64,000 bases of DNA from Cryptomeria japonica (lineage: Eukaryota > Streptophyta > Pinopsida > Cupressales > Cupressaceae), in NCBI RefSeq assembly GCF_030272615.1, contig NC_081407.1, forward strand, positions 102,097,897 through 102,161,896, in the 5' to 3' direction. Shown here one piece after another: positions 49,854 through 61,640 of the stretch. The first letter of the stretch is position 1. Every line of letters begins with the position of its first letter. The notes beneath the pieces are model-generated. The model was given only the letters and a program-made list of their open reading frames with translations. It did not search any database and was not told where the DNA came from. A program made the position numbers and the translations under genes.

Positions 49854-49883
49854 CGTCGAAATTTTGACCCGAATGTACGAGTG
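49854..49883 (-). repeat. right terminal inverted repeat of the CACTA element
   Basis: Reverse complement begins CACTCGTACATTCGGGTCAA, matching the left terminus except for scattered changes. The fifth base is C rather than A, so this end departs from the canonical CACTA pentamer. CTT follows at 49884-49886. Confidence 0.82.
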
Positions 49884-50275
49884 CTTATTTTTTTCATCAT
49901 TCAAGAACTGTCACATTTAAATTTCTTATCTAGAAGACATCTATTTTTCAAAATAAAGAAATGTCAAGGGTCCCATTAGAAATAGAGAAATGTCAAATTT
50001 TTATTATTCAAGAACTATAAAAATAAAAATTTGTTCAGTGTACATAAATGTAAAATTTCTCTATCAAATTTCTTAAGAATATTCAAGAGCTATCAAATTT
50101 CTTATCTAGAAAATACCCGTTTTTCAAAATAAAGAAATGTTCAGTTATGAAAATAAAATAACTTATTTTTCCATCATTCAATAACAATCACATTTGGATT
50201 TCTTATCTAGAAGATACCTATTTTTCAAAATAAAGAAATGTAAGAGTTATGAAAATAAAATATAAAATATAAAAT
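49884..50275. repeat. right part of the AT-rich tandem array; contains a paralogous empty site
   Basis: Three to four units carry TTTCTTATCTAGAAGA(C/T)A, TTTTTCAAAATAAAGAAATG and ATTCAAGAACTAT phrases. At 50145-50200 a unit reads AAATAAAATAACTTATTTTT then CCATCATTCAATAACAATCA. This is the left flank joined to the right flank with a single CTT, i.e. the site without the transposon. Confidence 0.85.
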
Positions 50276-52116
50276 CATGTTTTAATTGTCAAACTAATTT
50301 TCAAATGACTTAAAATATAAAATATTACAATCTAGTCCATTACAAACAATTTCCATTCAAATTGATTAATACAGATGCGATGCAATCAGAAAATATAATG
50401 CGTATATCGTGCGTTGTAGAAAATAATAATGTTCAATGTAGAAAATAATAGTCTAGAAATTATTTCCGATTGCCGTGTAAAAAGTTTTTGGAAATTATTT
50501 ATTAATCATTGTTTTGTCAGTATTTTTTTAAGAATTTTTCAAAATGAAATAAATTTTTATATTTACAAAAATTAACATGTAAAATTTCTAACAAAAATTA
50601 TTTAAAAAATGATTTATTGATCATGTGATTGCCCTGCACCTTCCAAAAAAAATTGATAAAACATTTAATTCTTAACCTAAAGCTCACAACAATATATTTA
50701 TAGGGTTGTAGGTAATAAAATTAATATGATTAAAGCAACTTATCATCACTACCTTGCAGATAATGATCAAATGGTTTATCCTAATACTCTTGGTATGGAG
50801 TTTATCTAGTCTTTGTGTTGTAATTTATAAATATTTTATAATTGATATAGTCTTAAAAAATAAAATTATGTTATTTATTATTTTAATATATAAATTTTGT
50901 TTTATTTAAGAAATAGTTTATTTTATTTAAAGAATTACTTTATTTCATTTTTATTGTGAAATAGTCAAAAACATGATAAATGAATATGAATATTATGATA
51001 GCTATCTCCATCTTCATGATAGTAACATAAGTGAAATTAAAGAATTTTTCTTTCAATTAAAAAGCAAAATTAAAGATTTCTTTTCATAATCTCTTAGCAA
51101 TTCAACTACTAATGTTTCATGATCAAAAGAGACATCATATCAAATGCTTTTCTATTTTCTACTTTCTACCCTTTCTATTTGTCTATCTCTTTATCTCCAC
51201 CTTTCTAAGTTTATCTCGTTGTCTACTATTTCTCTCCCTCTTCCTCTCCCCCTATATCTCCATCTCTACTTTTATCTACTCTAAACTAACTACACTATCA
51301 GTAGGAACATGACGCATAGTGTCCCTTGTTATTATAACATATATAACATATTTAACATGTAATTCAATTAGACAAATTATGTGTTGAGAGTTTAACTATA
51401 AATAAATATGTGTTTATGAGATTTTGTTTGTTTTAGATGTTTTTCATATACATTGATTTATATTATATCCATTTATGTATTTTGCCAAGAATTACTAATA
51501 ATCAATCAACATACTTAAACTAATTTTTATATAACAAGAATATTATGTTTGGTCGTATAATCAGTCAACAATAATTAATATTTATCTCACTCAAAATTAT
51601 CATAAAATATTTATTCTTTTAACCAGTAAAGATCTAAATAAATTAATTTACACAATATTATAATTAATATATTTGCAAAGAATCCAACCCGAATCAAAGT
51701 CTTTGATATTTTATTTTTAGATGGAAAAACAAAAAATAGAATCTTACATAACAAATTGATAAATCAATATAATTCCATATATATTGAACACCCCTAAATA
51801 TTAGAAATTTGTCATTCAACTGGTAGTGCAACTTTTGCACACATTTTATTTTTTTGGAAAAATGCATTTATGAATAAAATAAAAAATATACAAAGGATAT
51901 TCCCTTCAAGAAAAAGACTTAAGAAGAGCCTTAAACATTTGAAAACATCAACACTAAGGCATTACTATTGAAATTTTCCACACTTGAATGGATAGAGTTC
52001 AAAACTTATCACTCCATAAATTTTTAATATTTCCTACACATTGACAAAGACTTTGAAAAATATCATGCTTCTAATAGTTTCTTTATTATTTCTTCATGAA
52101 TTATGAGGGTTTTATC
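50276..52116. other. AT-rich non-coding stretch
   Basis: No gene seen. Mostly A/T runs; a C/T-rich stretch around 51130-51290 gives a spurious Leu/Ser frame. Confidence 0.5.
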
Positions 52117-52570
52117 ACAGTTTTTTTTTTAACACAAGGGGTAAAAATTTATTAATCAGAAAGAAGAATACAAAGTAAGAAAAACCAAGAGCCCCACAAA
52201 GACCACAAAATTAATCATGCCTATCCTCCGCAACCAAATTCCCTAACAAATGAGACAAATCTACTCACAAATGTCCCCATTCTACAATATTCCAATCATC
52301 CAATCCATCAGATGCCCATTTTGCCAAGGAATTCACCGTGTGATTCCATTCTCAAGGAATATGACAAAAAGTAACATAGTCGAAAGACCAACTTAACCCT
52401 GAATATATTGAATAAACACAAATAACTACCAATTAACACCATCCAAGCACTGCTCATTCAACATATGCACTACCCCTTGTAGATCATATTCACAAATAAT
52501 TTGTTTCCAACCAAGAGCATAACCTCTCTCCAATGAATACAAGATGATAAATGCTTCATGAAATTATTAG
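52117..52570 (-). pseudogene. LINE 3' end with RNase H-like domain and poly(A)
   Basis: On the minus strand the frame reads AFIILYSLERGYALGWKQII, CEYDLQGVVHMLNEQC and later HIP/EWN-like and NSLAKWAS-like phrases before a stop. This matches the RNase H-like C-terminus of plant L1 ORF2 proteins. A short 3' UTR and a run of A (T run at 52117-52127 on the plus strand) follow. Stops and a shift show decay; the rest of the element is missing, a typical 5' truncation. No clear target duplication was found. Confidence 0.72.
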
Positions 52571-52720
52571 TATGAAACCCTTTATAAATAGAAAAGAGAA
52601 ATTGAACAACACTCGAGCTCTCTTTGCATAACAACTAAATTATTAATCTTTTAACAATATCTATATAATTATGTTTCACGTTTTTTGATAGAAATTATAT
52701 AGTTTTTATAAAAAAAAATT

Positions 52721-52778
52721 ACATACCTAGATATAACATGATCATTCAGTCTCACATACCTAGGTATAACATGATCAT
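52721..52778. repeat. tandem duplication at the truncated copia end
   Basis: ACATACCTAG(A/G)TATAACATG followed by ATCATTC occurs twice, 32 bp apart, just where the minus-strand copia coding sequence fades out. Confidence 0.85.
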
Positions 52779-52866
52779 TCTCATCAGGTTCAACTTCTTC
52801 ATTGTCATCTTCTTCTTAATTTATTTGTTCTGTTTGATCAAGTACATCAAGATTTTCTTTACCAAT

Positions 52867-53710
52867 TTATATCTTAACAGTTTTAGGTTCGAAAAGAAAA
52901 ATGCAAGGATCTTCATCCTTTTTGTCTGAACTTGTTCCTTCAACAACTTCAGGACATTCATCTACATGAACATCAACACTCTCAGCAATTCTCTGTTTCC
53001 ATTTGTTGAAGCATTTATAGGCCTTACTCTTGGTGGAATAGCCAATAAATATGCCTTCATCGCTCTTAACTTCAAACTTGCTTATGTAATCACCTCTTTT
53101 AATAAAAAATTTGCTTCCAAATATTTTAAAATAGCTAACATTAGGTGATCTCCCATACCAGTATTCATAAGGGGTTTTGTCCTTACCTTTTTTCATCAGA
53201 ACCCGGTTCATTGTGTAGACTGTTGTACTTATAGCTTCTCTCCAAAATGTTTTCGCCACATCTCCTTGTATCAACATTGTCCTAGCCGCTTCAACTACTA
53301 TCTGATTGTTTCTTTCTGCTATGTCATTTTGCTATGGTGTCCTAGGTGCAGAAAGTTGCCGCTTGTTACCATTATCATCACAGTACTTAGTGAATTCCAA
53401 AGAAGTAAATTCACCACCTTGATCTGTTCTCATATATTTAATCTTCTTTCCACTCTCTTTCTCAACTAAGGCTCTAAGTGCCTTGATTTTTCCAAAAGCT
53501 TCATTCTTATCCTTCAAGAATGTGACCCACATCATGCTCAAATAGTCATCAGTGAAGATCATGAAATATCTATCACCTTGAATGCTTCTTGTTCTTATTG
53601 GTCCACATAGATCTATATGAACCAAATCTAACAAGTGCTCTACTGAGGAGGACTTTCTCTTGAAAGTTGAGGAAGTCATATTTCCTAATTAACATTCTTT
53701 ACAAAGAGCA
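52867..53710 (-). pseudogene. copia integrase, broken
   Basis: The 53332-53679 frame holds LLDLVHIDLCGPIRTRS, YFMIFTDDYL and RTDQGGEFTS, the catalytic core of copia integrase with its D and D residues. The 52867-53277 frame continues FWREAISTTVYTMNR, KTPYEYWYGRSPNV and GIFIGYSTKSKAYKCFN. They are separated by a stop near 53330. Integrase joins element DNA to the chromosome. Everything downstream of this point is missing. Confidence 0.88.
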
Positions 53711-53835
53711 TTAATTGGTTTGTCTAGCTGAGGTAGACCTCTTACTGTATTAGACTTTCTTACTTTAATAATATTGTCAAAATTTATATGACAAAATCTC
53801 CTATGCCAAAGCTAGATATCGTCCATCTTTGCAAT

Positions 53836-54210
53836 CTAATTGTTGCTAACTTTAGGATTGAGATGAAATAAATTGCATTTGGTCTGTTTACTGGCTACAA
53901 TCAATTCACCTTTGTTGTCAAATATTTTGCACATACCATTTCTGAACTCCAGTGGGTATCCTTTGTCATTAAGTTGTGCCACACTTAGAAGAATGTGCTT
54001 TAGGCCTTCAATCCAATAGACATTGCCAGCACTAGTTTTACCATTAAGAGAAATAACTCCCTTTCTTTTAACCATACAGGGTGAGTCATTGCCAAATCTG
54101 ACAACACCGCCATCAAATTCCTTCAGGGAAATAAATTTTCTCTGACCACCAGTCATGCAATGTGAACAACCTATCATTGATCCAATCATTAGAGTTATCC
54201 ATCTTGGATA
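53836..54210 (-). pseudogene. copia protease and pre-integrase region
   Basis: The frame reads GSMIGCSHCMTGGQRKFISL, then FDGGVVRFGND, IEGLKHILLSVAQLNDKGY and KCNLFHLNP. The copia protease active site is normally D-S-G followed by CSHHMT; here it reads as M-I-G, so the catalytic Asp appears lost. Confidence 0.8.
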
Positions 54211-54389
54211 CTAGTGCCTTCTGATTTGATAATTCTTCCTTAATAGCTACAAACACAATATCTTCACTAGCATCATCATCTGATTCTTCATCAATAATAC
54301 CACTGCCAATAGCTACGAGACAATCTCTTTTAGCTTTACCCTTATACTTCTTAAATTTGTCTCTTTTGTACTCATTTTCACCATTATGG

Positions 54390-55261
54390 CAATTAGCTTC
54401 TATATGATCAATTCTGTTGCATGCAAAACATTTTAAAAGTATCTTACCTTTATATTTAATGATGCCTCTAGGAAGTCATTTTGCCAACAATGCTTCAAGT
54501 TCCACTAGGATGTCTTCATCATCAGCATCTCTGTTGGATCTAGATTAATAGCTATGGCTAGCATCTTTACTTCTTCTCATAGATGGGTTAGAGACAGAAG
54601 CTTTGAATGCAGATTTTGATCTCTGTACACTACCATCATAGCCATTTAGTTCAAAAGCAATAAGTTTGCCAATAATAGAGTCAAGAGATACCTTAGATTT
54701 GTCAATGGACTTCAACTCCTGAATAGCTACAACTCGGATAACATAGACCGGTAGTAGGGTTCTCAGTACTTTACTAATCACTGTGGCATCTTCCACTTTC
54801 CCTCCTGTACTCTTAATCTCTCCAACTATCTCTTTAATCCTTTGACCATACTGCTGGATTTTCTCACTTTCAGACATTCTCATATCATCGAACTTTTCTC
54901 TTAAACTCTCTTCTTTAGCAATCTTGACATGTTCATCACCGCTATAGATATCTTCTAGTTTCTTCCATACTTCATATGCAATTTCAAGACCATGAGCATC
55001 TACATATTCAACATCGGACAAGGAATTGATAATAGTCTCTAATGCTTGATGATTTTCTTGTTGTTCTTTCTTTTGATCATCAATCAGGGTTCCAGTAGGT
55101 GCAAAAATATTCTTATGAATTTTTCTAGATTTGATTGTGTGTATTTTTTTCCCATCAACCTTTTGAATCACACTCAGTGATTCATCATCAAGATGAAAAT
55201 AATTCCAAAGACATGAAAGATGGGGAAAAAAATACACACAATCGAATCCAGAAAAAATCAT
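54390..55261 (-). pseudogene. copia gag with zinc knuckle
   Basis: The 54545-55261 frame (238 aa) contains EVWKKLEDIYSG, SLREKFDDMRMSESEKI and VISKVLRTLLPVY, the UBN2-type gag pattern. A stop near 54545 is followed by a zinc knuckle CFACNRIDHIEANC (CX2CX4HX4C) at about 54385-54425. Gag coats the element RNA in virus-like particles. Confidence 0.85.
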
Positions 55262-55487
55262 AAGAATATAAGATGGATTGTGGAAATCTCATAGCTTTAA
55301 TAGGTGTAAGATACTTAGTTTTTATATGATCCCAATACTAACTACCAAGACTCTTAATGTAAATCTTCATTTTGTCACTCCATATTCTATAGTTATCTTT
55401 GTTAAACTTCAGACCTTCTTTCTTCATCATGATCTACAAGATCTTTTCCTCAAGTTGTTAGGCTTTTAGATAAAGAGGACCTAAGAC

Positions 55488-55499
55488 GCTCTAATACCA
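55488..55499 (-). other. copia primer binding site (minus element)
   Basis: The minus strand reads TGGTATTAGAGC, one base from the tRNA-Met consensus TGGTATCAGAGC, two bases (AT) after the LTR end. Confidence 0.85.
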
Positions 55500-55501
55500 A
55501 T

Positions 55502-56961
55502 TGATGGTATGATGACAGAATAAGTATCCGATAGAATACTGAGAGGGGGGTGAATTAGTATACTGAAAAACTAATACAAAGTTCCCAAACTCAAATTCAA
55601 TCACACAAAGTAAACTTTTCTCTGTCAAGCTCAATATTCATAAGAATACTTGACATCAACCGGTTTGACTGTTATGACAACTTAAATAGTAAACAAATTC
55701 AACCTTTAAGAATATCAAGAATTCTTAATCACATCTTCAATATATTCATCCTTCCAATCCTTCTAGTTATCATGCTTTATCAGAAATTAATCTAATCAAA
55801 ATATAAGATCACAACCACAAAAGCATTCACCACTTGACACAAATATTTATATGTGGAAAACCCAAATAGGTAAAAACCACAATGAGATGGGACTCACAAA
55901 GATAACTATTTGAACTCTTTTGGAGTTCACCTTGTTAGGAGCCAAAACCTGTTAAAGCTTTACAATAAGTCCTGTTAAGAACTAATTCTAGTTTACGAAT
56001 CACCCGGTTAAGGGATTTACAAATATGCCTTGATGAAAAGCACAATACCTTGGTAGGAGTAACCTCACTAGAAGATTTAAGAATCCAAGCTAATGTACCA
56101 CCTTGTGAGAGGATTTAATGAGTAACAAATCTTGTTAGACCTTACCCGGTTAAGGGATTTCACTTTTGTTGTAATTGTTAGAAAACAAAAGGTTTTCTTG
56201 ATCTGTCTGAATAGACTACATTTGCTTGATCAAATCCTTCTTAAGCTTCAATCTTCCTTTACTCAAAGTATAGATCCATCCATTGGTTAGGCAACTGCAC
56301 ACTCATAGGTTTCTGCCAATCCTGCCAACTTTTCCAACACTTGTCCAAACAACATCATCGACCTTAAATACACAAACAATTAGGTCGGTAACACAACAAA
56401 AACCTAATTCTCATCATCTAGATTACAAACAAGTCAGTGCAATCTTGACCGTTAGAAATCATGACAATCTCTTCACATTCTTCAAGAAAATTCCAATCGC
56501 TCCATGATCACCGCTTCATTGGACTTTGTAATTCATCATGCATTGTGCATTAGATGCAATCCACTTTGCTCCTTTCCAAGAAATTAAACAAAAGTGCCAA
56601 ACCAATTTGAACTTATCCTCATACAATGATCACACGTGTCTCCATCATTTCTGCTCATCAGGTAATAAACCAACAAACTTGATCAGTCAGAGTTTATGAA
56701 TAGGTTGGGATTTACCGGTCACATTACATAGACAAATTTAACCCTTTACACCGGTTTACCAGTTCAACTCACAAACTTTACATATTGGTTACAACATTTT
56801 ACAAATCTCTTCTTATCAGTTACAAAACAAAAGCAATAACAACAATAACATCAACAATATCATGAATACCATTATACCAGTTCAATTGACATCAATGACA
56901 ACATGTCATTAATGCAATCAATATGCAAAATTCCAACAATCTCAAAATGCCAACATTGACA
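55502..56961 (-). repeat. 5' LTR of the minus-strand copia element
   Basis: On the minus strand it opens TGTCAATGTTGGCATTTTGA and closes ...CATCATACCATCA beside the primer site. Inside are two ACCCGGTTAAGGGATTT phrases (about 56011 and 56147). The distal border (56961) rests on TG...CA structure only, because no second LTR copy is present to compare. Confidence 0.65.
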
Positions 56962-57016
56962 ACTAATTCATCCCCAACTCTTGGTTGTCTTATGGTTATT
57001 TGAGTTGTCTAACAAT

Positions 57017-57028
57017 TGGTATTGGAGC
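57017..57028 (+). other. copia primer binding site (plus element)
   Basis: TGGTATTGGAGC, two bases from the tRNA-Met consensus, two bases (AT) after ...TAACA. Confidence 0.8.
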
Positions 57029-57070
57029 TTGGTCCTCTCTACAAAATCTTAATTTCTTGAGGAATATCCT

Positions 57071-60000
57071 ATGGCACCTAAAAGTTCAATTTCATCAAGT
57101 ACATCTACAACTATTTTCTGAAGAGAAATTCCTATGCTTGATTTAACAAATTACATAGTATGGAAGATTCAGATGGAAACTCACTTGAGATGTCTTGGAA
57201 AGGAAATTTGAGAGATCACTGAGAAAGGTGTAACCCCTTTTAATCCAACATCTGGCAATCCTCCTCCGGAAAACCTAGATAAGGAGCTTGAGAATGATTG
57301 TAAAGCTAGAGAAGCCCTTTTGTGTACACTTTCTGATGAGCGGACAATGGGACTAACTGATAAATCAACTGGAAATGATATATGGGATAAATTGGAGACT
57401 CTGAATGAAGGTGACCCTAATGTTAAAATTTCTAAACTTGATGGTTATCGGGTGAGGTATGAGAACCTTAAGATGGAAGAAGATGAAAGGGTTACTACTT
57501 TTATGGAAAGAGTCAATGAAATTGTCATGGGAATTCAATGTTGTGGAGGATCTCTCAGCGAAGATGAAATAGTTTCTATAGTATTGAGAGCTTTGCCACC
57601 AAGTTGTAAGATGAAGACTGCTACAATTAACGAGCTAATAAATATGACATACACCTTCATTAATAGGAATACCTTGGTTGGGAAGTTATCTACTTTTGAG
57701 CTTGAGGAATTTGGACCTTCTAGAGCTGTAAAATATGAACCTGCTTTTTGTGCATCTGTATCATCTACCGACAAGATTGATTGTAAAAATTTATATGCGA
57801 AGGAACTAGAGGATATGAAGAAAGAAGATGAAGAGTTTGAGCAACTTGAAGCCTTATTTTCTACAAGAGTACCTAAAGGTTCGACAGAAAGTAAGTACGA
57901 AGGAAAATAACCTTTTAAATGTTTTTCATGTAATAAGATAGGTCATTTTGCATCTACATGTCTAGAAAGGAATTCAAGATTTGAAGAAAGAGCTAGAATA
58001 TATTTTAGGCCTAACCATGAATATCAGAACAAACATAAGTACTAGAGAAACGAAGACAAATCATGCTACTATGCTGATGAGGAAGGTGTGACTGATTCTG
58101 ATGATGAATCGACACAAGATTCTATTGGTGGATCCGACAATAGAAAGGAATGGGTATTCTTGGTTATCAAGGAAGATGATCTGGTACCTGAAAAGAAGGC
58201 CCTTGCTGCTAAAGTTTAAGACAAGGATGAGTGGTTGATAGATAGTGGATGTTCACATCATATGACTAGAGATAAAATGAAGTTTTTATCTTTGCAAGAA
58301 TTTGATGGTGGTCTGGTTAGATTTGGAGATCACAAAGAATGCATGATCAAGGGAAGAGGAACTATATCATTGGATGGTAAGCACAATACTAATAATGTCT
58401 ATTATGTTGAAGGTTCAAAGCATAATCTTTTGAGTGTTGGACAGTTGGTGGATAAAGGATTTCAATTATAGTTCAAGGATGGAAAATGTAAGATTATCAA
58501 CAGATCTGGATTGGAGATTGCAATCGGTACTCAGACTAAAGGTAATATCTTTCACTTGAACTCTAGTGAGAAGACATGTTTGATTGCACAGATTGATGAG
58601 AGTTGGCTATGGCATAAGAGGTTGTGTCATGTGAATTTTTATTGCATTATAAAGATCAGTTCTACTAAGGCAATTAGAGATTTACTTAAGATTGTGAAGC
58701 CCTATAATCTGATATGTAAGGAATGTCAAATGGGAAAGCAAGTCAGAACTTCTTTTAAGAGTATAGACGACAAATCTAATGATGCTCTTGATCTTATTCA
58801 TACTAATTTGTGTGGTCCTACTAGAATCAAAAGTTTATAGGGTGATAGATATTTAATGCTAATCATTGATGACTTCTAGAATGATGTGGGTTACTTTTCT
58901 AAGGGAGAAATATGAAGCATTTAAAAAGTTTAAAATCTTTAAATCTAAAGTTGAGACTGAGACAAGATTGAAGATTAAATGCTTAAGGTCAAATCAGGGT
59001 GGAGAATTCACATCCAGTGAATTTAACAGCTCTTGTGAGAAGCACGACATAAGAAGATGGTTATTTGCACCCTAGACACCTCAATAGAATGGAGTTGTGG
59101 GAAGGAAGAACATAAAAATTTTGGATGCAGCTAGAACCATGATGATAGAAGCTAATCTGCCACATATCTATTGGAGAGAAGTTGTGAGCATGATGGTATA
59201 AACATTCAACAAAGTTCATATCAAAGGAGACACCAGTAAGATACCTTATGAGCTATGGTTTTGTCATACACCTACAGTTAAGTATTTTAGAATATTTGGT
59301 AGTAAATGCTATATCAAAAGAGATTATTTAATTGGAAATTTTGATCCTATATGTGATGAAGGAATATTCTTGGTTATTCTAATCAAAGAAAAGCATGTAG
59401 ATGTTATAACAATTTAAAATTGTAGAGAATTGTGGAGAACACTAATGTCAAGGTGGATGAGTAGAAAAAAAGTCAAATCAGAACTTATGAGGGTGACCTA
59501 GTAGTGAAAATGATCATAACTGAACTGGTAGAACCTACACTGGAACAAAATGTTGAACCAATTACTCCGATAGTATCAAAAAATTCAATAGTAACTGAAG
59601 ATCAGCGTAGAGGAACAATAAATCAGAAGGCTCTGAAGTATGTAAGGTTGAATCATTCAAAATATCAGATCATTGGAGACAAGAACAAAGGAGTGATGAA
59701 AAGAAGAAGGTTGGAAGCTGATGAGGTATGTTTACTTTCTCAAGTTGAACCGACATCAGTAATTGAAGCATGTAAAGATGAATGTTGGATGAAAGCTATG
59801 GAAGAGGAATTAGATCAGATAGAAAAGAATAATACATGGACTTTACTTCCCCGACCTGAAAATAATAATGTTATTGAAACTAAATGGGTTTTAGGAATAA
59901 ATTGAATGAAGTTGGACAAGTTGTGAGGAATAAGGCTAGACTCGTTTGTAAAGGATACTCTCAAAAGGAAGGAATTGATTATGATGAAACCTTTGCACCG

Positions 60001-61220
60001 ATAGCTAGGATTGAAGCTATGAGATTATTTCTTGCTTATGCTACAGATAAGAACTACAAGGTTTATCAGATGGATGTTAAGTGTGCATTCTTGAATGGAG
60101 ATCTTTAAGATGAAGTTTATATTGAGCAACCTGATGGATTTTCACTTTTAGATGACAAAAAAAGTGTTTGCAGATTAAAAAAAGCCTTATATAGATTGAA
60201 ACAAGCTTCCAGAGCTTGGTATGCAAGGTTGGACAAATATATTTTGAAGCTTGGTTTCACTAAAAGTAATGTTGATAGTAATTTATATTATAAGATAACT
60301 GATGATGACATATTGATTGTTGAAATCTTTGTTGATGATATCATTTTTGGAGGTGAAGATAAGTTGTGTATGGAATTCTCTAACAATATGAAGAATGAAT
60401 TTGAGATGTCTATGATTGGGGAGATGGAATTTTTCTTAGGTTTTCAGATTACTCAGACTGATAAAGGTATTTTTATCTGTCAAGCTAAGTATACTAGAGT
60501 TGTTGAAGAAATTTGGTTTGGAAAATTCTAAACTGGTTGTTACTCCTATGGTTACAAGTGAGAAATTGACAAAGAAAGATGTATCAGCCCCAGTAAATCC
60601 TACAAGGTACAAGTCTATGATTGGAGGTTTATTTTATTTGACTCGGACTAGACCAGATATAATGAATGGAGTTTGTATTGTATCAAGATATCAGAGTGAT
60701 CCTAGAGAAAATCCTGAGAGTGTCGTGAAAAGTATTTTCAAGTATTTGCAGGGAACAACTGAAAATGGTTTGTGGTATCCTAAAAATGATGGCTTTACAC
60801 TTTGTGCACATATAGATGCAGATTGGGCTGGAGATGTTAATGACCAAAAGAGAACATTAGATGGAGCTTTCTTTCTTGGAAAGAAAATTATTTCATGGAT
60901 CAGCAAGAAGCAGTCATGTACTTCTTTATCTACTGCTGAAGTTGAGTATGTTTCTGCTGCTACTAATTGTACACAAGTTCTATGGATGAATTAAATATTG
61001 AAGGATATAAAGGTGGATTTTAGTGAATAGATAGTTATTTACTGTGATAACTCTACTGCTATTAATATATCAAAGAAAATGGTATTTCATTATAAGACTA
61101 AGCACATATCTATCAAATACAACTTTTTGAAGGAGAAGTTGGAAGCAAATGAAGTTAGACTGGTTTATGTGAACACTAAAGAGAAGATTGCAAAAATTTT
61201 CACTAAACCTTTGCCTAAGG
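57071..61220 (+). pseudogene. copia gag-pol polyprotein, many stops and shifts
   Basis: Gag starts at ATG 57071. TGA stops at 57119 and 57209 and a TAA at 57908 interrupt it. The zinc knuckle CFSCNKIGHFASTC lies at about 57920-57961. Protease: WLIDSGCSHHMT, with DSG at 58241-58249. Integrase: WHKRLCHVN and CKECQMGK zinc ligands (about 58608-58740), [35 protein letters not shown] and FVDDIIFGG (Asp pair in 60328-60339). RNase H: DADWAGDVNDQKRT and SWISKKQSCTSLSTAEVEY. The order gag-protease-integrase-RT-RNase H is diagnostic of copia. Most of the protein is still readable, so decay is moderate. It is related to, but clearly distinct from, the minus-strand neighbour. Confidence 0.9.
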
Positions 61221-61299
61221 AATCATTTGAGTAATTGAGCGACAGATTGGGGGTTTATGCCCCTCCGATAGAGACTTGAATGATGTTGATTGATGGGAA

Positions 61300-61640
61300 A
61301 GTGCAAGGTAATGAGTCACAAATTTGCGGAAGCCAATGCATTAGAAAATGCGCTCTTAAAAACGGGGGCCCGTTTATGCTTCAGGCCCCCAAGCCGAAAG
61401 GTAATGAGGGCCCAAAGCGAAAATAAACATGCCCCCATTTTGTTCTAAAATGGGGACCTTCTTTTAAACAAAACGGGGGCCCATTGTTTAAAAACGGGTC
61501 CCCGTTTCTAAATCATAGTTTACCCTTTTTTCTCGTTGAATTTTTTCATTTTCACCCTGCAATTGAAGTGAGAACAGGAGATCAAAAATGGGCCCCCATG
61601 TTATGGATTCCATTTCAAGCCTCCACCACTATCCTAGGTA
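61300..61640. repeat. cluster of GGGCCC palindromes
   Basis: Several short palindromes with A/T arms occur: AAAACGGGGGCCCGTTT near 61357, CCCCATTTTGTTCTAAAATGGGG (9-bp stem, 61433-61455), AAACGGGTCCCCGTTT near 61494, and GGGCCCCCATG-like at 61590. The patch is strongly GC-rich against AT-rich surroundings. A downstream open frame (61484-61672) has no recognised domain. Confidence 0.7.

Larger units (their letters stand above)
29679..49883 (+). mobile_element. complete 20.2-kb CACTA (En/Spm) transposon with SET gene and captured genes
   Basis: The left end reads CACTAATACATTTGGGGTCA; the right end, reverse-complemented, reads CACTCGTACATTCGGGTCAA. Both run on into TTCCGAC-type subterminal motifs. 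CTT flanks both ends. The flanks are halves of one tandem repeat, and a further copy at about 50145-50200 (AAATAAAATAACTTATTTTT) shows the uninterrupted site. Inside on the plus strand lie a TNP2-type transposase gene (35158-39022) and a SET plus TNPA-like gene (39482-43500), the two-gene order of En/Spm-like elements. On the minus strand near the left end are a PPR scrap and a phytocyanin-like gene. Stops and a missing transposase segment make it non-autonomous now. Confidence 0.92.
52722..56961 (-). mobile_element. Ty1/copia element, 5' half only (LTR, gag, protease, integrase)
   Basis: Reading on the minus strand from right to left: an LTR (56961-55502), a primer site, gag, zinc knuckle, protease and integrase. 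RT, RNase H and the 3' LTR are absent; the sequence ends shortly after the integrase C-terminus near 52740-52870. The end may have been lost by deletion. Several stops and shifts are present. It lies head to head with another copia copy on the plus strand. Confidence 0.82.
56962..61262 (+). mobile_element. Ty1/copia element lacking complete LTRs
   Basis: A plus-strand interior with primer site, gag, protease, integrase, RT, RNase H and a polypurine tract (GATTGGGGGTTT at about 61244-61255). Only about 53 bp of a possible 5' LTR (56962-57014, ending ...TCTAACA) remain. After the purine tract no LTR start of the expected type is found. The minus-strand copia 5' LTR abuts it, which suggests insertion of that element into this one's LTR, followed by losses. 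Confidence 0.8.

Noticed and set aside
49529-49904. Overlapping minus-strand frames of 86-123 aa in the CACTA right end
   Set aside because: They lie in the foldback and subterminal motif region; codons follow the inverted repeat, no domain.
55502-57014. A single long LTR shared by two opposite copia interiors
   Set aside because: The minus-strand reading has its own TG start near 56961 and its end motif differs from the plus-strand end; two sources fit better, though not proven.
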